Source: Cryobacterium algoricola (GTDB lineage Bacteria; Actinomycetota; Actinomycetes; Actinomycetales; Microbacteriaceae). Taken from it: a stretch of 64,000 nucleotides of DNA. The notes beneath the pieces are model-generated. The model searched no databases. It saw only the letters and a list, made by a program, of their open reading frames with translations, and was not told the origin of the DNA. The DNA is taken from contig NZ_SOFG01000024.1 in NCBI RefSeq assembly GCF_004402485.1, positions 124,001-188,000 on the forward strand, read 5' to 3'. Below, piece after piece: positions 61,975 to 64,000 of this stretch (position 1 is its first letter; each line of letters starts with the position of its first letter). The position numbers were made by a program, and so were the translations under genes.

Positions 61975-63453
61975 AACGGCGGAGGAGCGGGGGACGACGT
62001 CCTGGGACAGGAGGGCGTCGATCGCTGCGAGGGGGATCGGCAGCCAGTCTGGCCGGTTGAGCTTCTCGTAGACGGCCTCGTACAGGGCCTTGTCGAGTTC
62101 GAAGGCGTCCAGGAGCGGTCGCTGCTCGCCGAGGCTGCGGCCCGAGCGTTCGCTGTACCCGTCGAGGAAGGCTCGCCTGCAGGCGTCGGCCCACGCGGTG
62201 ACGGCGCCCGTTCGCCCAGGCGCCTCGCGTGACACCGTTCCCGCCGCGTAGGAGAACGACCTCAGCATGCCGGCGACATCGCGCCAGGGCACATCGGCGC
62301 GGGTCCGGTCTTCGAGGGGGCTGAGCGGTTCGCCTTCGAAATCGACGAGCACCCAGCCTCGACCGGGAACGAGCAGGACCTGGCCGAGGTGCAGGTCGCC
62401 GTGGATTCGCTGCAACCTCGGCCAGGACGCCTCGGCAGCTGAGGCGAACACCGCCTCGATCGCCGGGGCGTACCGGTCGAGTGCAGGCACCTCCGCGACC
62501 GCGCGCCGGGCGCGGGCGCGCAGGCCGTCGATGACCGTGCCGACGATCTCAGCGGTCGGCTCCGCCGTCGGCATCGCGTGCGCGAGGTCGGCGTGGACTG
62601 CCGCGGTCGCGACGCCGAGGCTCCGCGCCCGGGCAGTGAAGTCCTCGTTTCTCCTCGCCGCATCGAGTACCACCCGCCAGGCGTCTTCGACACCGGGAAG
62701 GAACTCCTGGGCGAAAGCCAGGTGGCCGCGTGCGGTGCCATCCGCCGTGCGGGGGTCGGCCCAGTCCCCGACAACGCAGCCGACGGGGCGGGGAACGAAG
62801 TGCGAGCCGGCTCGGGCGAGTGTGGACTGCACGGTGACGTCGGGGTTGTCACCGTGGTGGAGCGCCCGGAAGACCTTGCAGATCACGGGGGCGAGAACCC
62901 GACCGTCAGGACCCGCGAGTTCGTAGATGATCGAGGTGTTGGACTGCTCGCCCCTGAGCACATGACTCGACACGACGGTCGGCTCGACGCCGTCGGCTCC
63001 GGATTCGCTGCCACCGGATTCGCTGCCACCGGGGAGGGGAGTGGGCAGGAGCTCGCCGTGCGCGACGGAGCCTCCATCCGGACCGGGTGCGGACCTGCCC
63101 CCGCGCAGCATCAGCAAGAGCAGCGCCCGGGCGTATGCCGGATCGGCGGGGGCGTCGTAGACGAACCGTCTCCGCCCGTCCGCTCCGGTCAGGATCGTGA
63201 TGAGGGCCGCCTCGGCTCCCGGGAGCGCAACATCGCGCTCGGTTACGGGAAGCTGGTAGACGGTCCGGCGCGGGTCACCGGCATCGAGGACGCAATCGGT
63301 GCGGATCAGGACCCCCGGTTCGCCGGAGGGCAGCGACCAGCAGCCCACGCGAGAGAGCTCCACCGGGCGACCCGTGTCCGCGAACCAGCGCTGGCGGGCG
63401 GCCCAGGAACTCACATCGGTGGGCAGTGCGGATCCGAGGCCATTCCCAGTCAT
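61960..63453 (-). CDS. mak: maltokinase
   Basis: Encodes 497 residues from the ATG at 63453; other ATGs up to 63495 lack support. Aminoglycoside-phosphotransferase-like kinase with a maltokinase N-terminal cap (SWAARQRWFAD), the Brenner-type catalytic loop HGDLHLGQ (about residue 351) and metal-binding DFEGEP (about 371). It phosphorylates maltose to maltose 1-phosphate, the donor for GlgE in actinobacterial alpha-glucan synthesis from trehalose. Usually treS or glgE is adjacent; none lies in this window to the right within the sequence seen. A TACGCT box 6 bases before the ATG suggests a leaderless transcript. A Gly/Ser/Glu-rich insert (about residues 135-165) is repetitive. Confidence 0.88.
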   Translation of the reverse strand: MTGNGLGSALPTDVSSWAARQRWFADTGRPVELSRVGCWSLPSGEPGVLIRTDCVLDAGDPRRTVYQLPVTERDVALPGAEAALITILTGADGRRRFVYDAPADPAYARALLLLMLRGGRSAPGPDGGSVAHGELLPTPLPGGSESGGSESGADGVEPTVVSSHVLRGEQSNTSIIYELAGPDGRVLAPVICKVFRALHHGDNPDVTVQSTLARAGSHFVPRPVGCVVGDWADPRTADGTARGHLAFAQEFLPGVEDAWRVVLDAARRNEDFTARARSLGVATAAVHADLAHAMPTAEPTAEIVGTVIDGLRARARRAVAEVPALDRYAPAIEAVFASAAEASWPRLQRIHGDLHLGQVLLVPGRGWVLVDFEGEPLSPLEDRTRADVPWRDVAGMLRSFSYAAGTVSREAPGRTGAVTAWADACRRAFLDGYSERSGRSLGEQRPLLDAFELDKALYEAVYEKLNRPDWLPIPLAAIDALLSQDVVPRSSAVRESG

Positions 63454-63459
63454 GCCGCC

Positions 63460-63465
63460 AGCGTA
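63460..63465 (-). promoter_or_regulatory. leaderless -10 box of mak
   Basis: TACGCT on the minus strand with 6 bases to the ATG. Confidence 0.4.
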
Positions 63466-63652
63466 CGCCAGCGGCAGAGTCTGGTCCGCAGACATCGTGA
63501 TGAGCTTGGAAATTACTGTGCCCAGCCGATGTCCGTGAGCCAGAACCATCGTTTGACGGCGTATTCACAGCACAGTGATAGCGTCCGGCAAGCGCGGATC
63601 CCTAGCTTCGATCCCGGTGGGCCCCACGAAGAGTCCCCGGAACCGGAGACTC

Positions 63653-64000
63653 ATGTTCTACACCTACCTGCGCCGGGAACTTGCGGGCCGTCGCAAGCAG
63701 ACCGCGATCGTCGCGATCGGCATGGCCCTCGCCATCGCCCTGGTCATCATCGTCAACTCGGTGTCGAGCGGGGTCCAGCTCGCCCAGGCATCCGTTCTCG
63801 AGTCCGTCTACGGTGTCGGCACCGACATCACCGTGAGCCAGGCACCCGCGGCCGCCGCGACGCCGGGCACAGGTAACGGCGCCCCGCAGCGCTTCGATTT
63901 CGGTTCGGCGGACGGCGCCGCCGCCGACGGGACCACCACGATCAGCCGCAGCCGCCTCACCGCTGAACGCGGGACGGAGACCTTCGCCTCGACCGGCCTG
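63653..64000 (+). CDS. FtsX/MacB-type ABC transporter permease (3' end outside window)
   Basis: Partial gene; 116 codons seen from the ATG at 63653 (CGGAG upstream). The product begins MFYTYLRRELAGRRKQTAIVAIGMALAIALVIIVNSVS, read as a short cytoplasmic arm and a first membrane helix (about residues 18-40), then a periplasmic-type segment with SVYGVGTDITVSQ, as in MacB-type permeases with a large extracytoplasmic domain. These act with a LolD/MacB-like ATPase in export or envelope signalling. The ATPase gene is not in the window and may follow. Family call rests on the N-terminus only. Confidence 0.75.
   Translation, partial: MFYTYLRRELAGRRKQTAIVAIGMALAIALVIIVNSVSSGVQLAQASVLESVYGVGTDITVSQAPAAAATPGTGNGAPQRFDFGSADGAAADGTTTISRSRLTAERGTETFASTGL

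Overview
The window is GC-rich DNA with dense, short-spaced operons, many 4-bp ATGA/GTGA overlaps and TANNNT -10 boxes placed 6-7 bases before start codons (leaderless genes). A mycothiol-dependent enzyme, HspR-type heat-shock control, a maltokinase and a DUF222/13E12-type HNH gene all point to an actinobacterium, most likely Microbacteriaceae (Cryobacterium-like). The genus is an inference from gene content and codon style, not from a marker gene.

Layout. 0-3.5 kb: the 3' part of an SMC-like Wadjet/MksB ATPase gene (jetC) and a small overlapping gene. 3.6-6.1 kb: 6-phosphofructokinase II and three small envelope or stress-type genes (two SHOCT proteins, one DUF6325). 6.1-33.2 kb: a large scavenging island. 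It holds a peptide/nickel-type ABC transporter operon (minus strand), two divergent luciferase-like flavin monooxygenases (LLM), a cysteine hydrolase, two alpha/beta hydrolases, an amino-acid ABC transporter operon headed by a GNAT acetyltransferase, an FAD/NAD(P)-binding protein, an unusual CAU tRNA, two more LLM enzymes with an FMN reductase, and a second peptide-type ABC operon ending in a C39-like cysteine peptidase. The mix of LLM enzymes, FMN reductase, GNAT and amino-acid importer resembles organosulfur salvage loci such as the Bacillus yxe and ytm operons. 33.2-36.5 kb: XRE-cupin regulator, degenerate HD protein, PadR regulator and MFS exporter.

36.5-38.6 kb: a DUF222-HNH endonuclease gene preceded by a 101-bp inverted-repeat unit. 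A second copy of that unit lies at 14.5 kb, joined to a relic of a DUF222 gene tail, so this is a dispersed REP13E12-like element. 38.6-41.1 kb: formylglycine-generating enzyme and its arylsulfatase, again sulfur acquisition. 41.2-44.2 kb: Gfo/Idh oxidoreductase, shikimate dehydrogenase (aroE), 3-dehydroquinate dehydratase (aroD) and a small acidic protein. 44.7-47.6 kb: an LLM/FMN-reductase pair of the CE1758/CE1759 type, a mycothiol-dependent enzyme and a small membrane protein. 47.8-50.4 kb: a Clp ATPase under an HspR HAIR operator. 50.4-54.2 kb: aldo/keto reductases, LysR regulator and a VOC protein.

54.2-56.5 kb: the most unusual unit, a small SpeD-like (AdoMet decarboxylase fold) gene translationally coupled to a GNAT/autoinducer-synthase-like acyltransferase. 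This is a plausible but unproven small-molecule biosynthesis pair. 56.5-64 kb: glutamine amidotransferase, thyA-folA, a glycosyltransferase whose end overlaps folA antisense, an acyl-CoA synthetase, maltokinase and the start of an FtsX/MacB-type permease gene. Clear GC-rich hairpins separate several convergent units.
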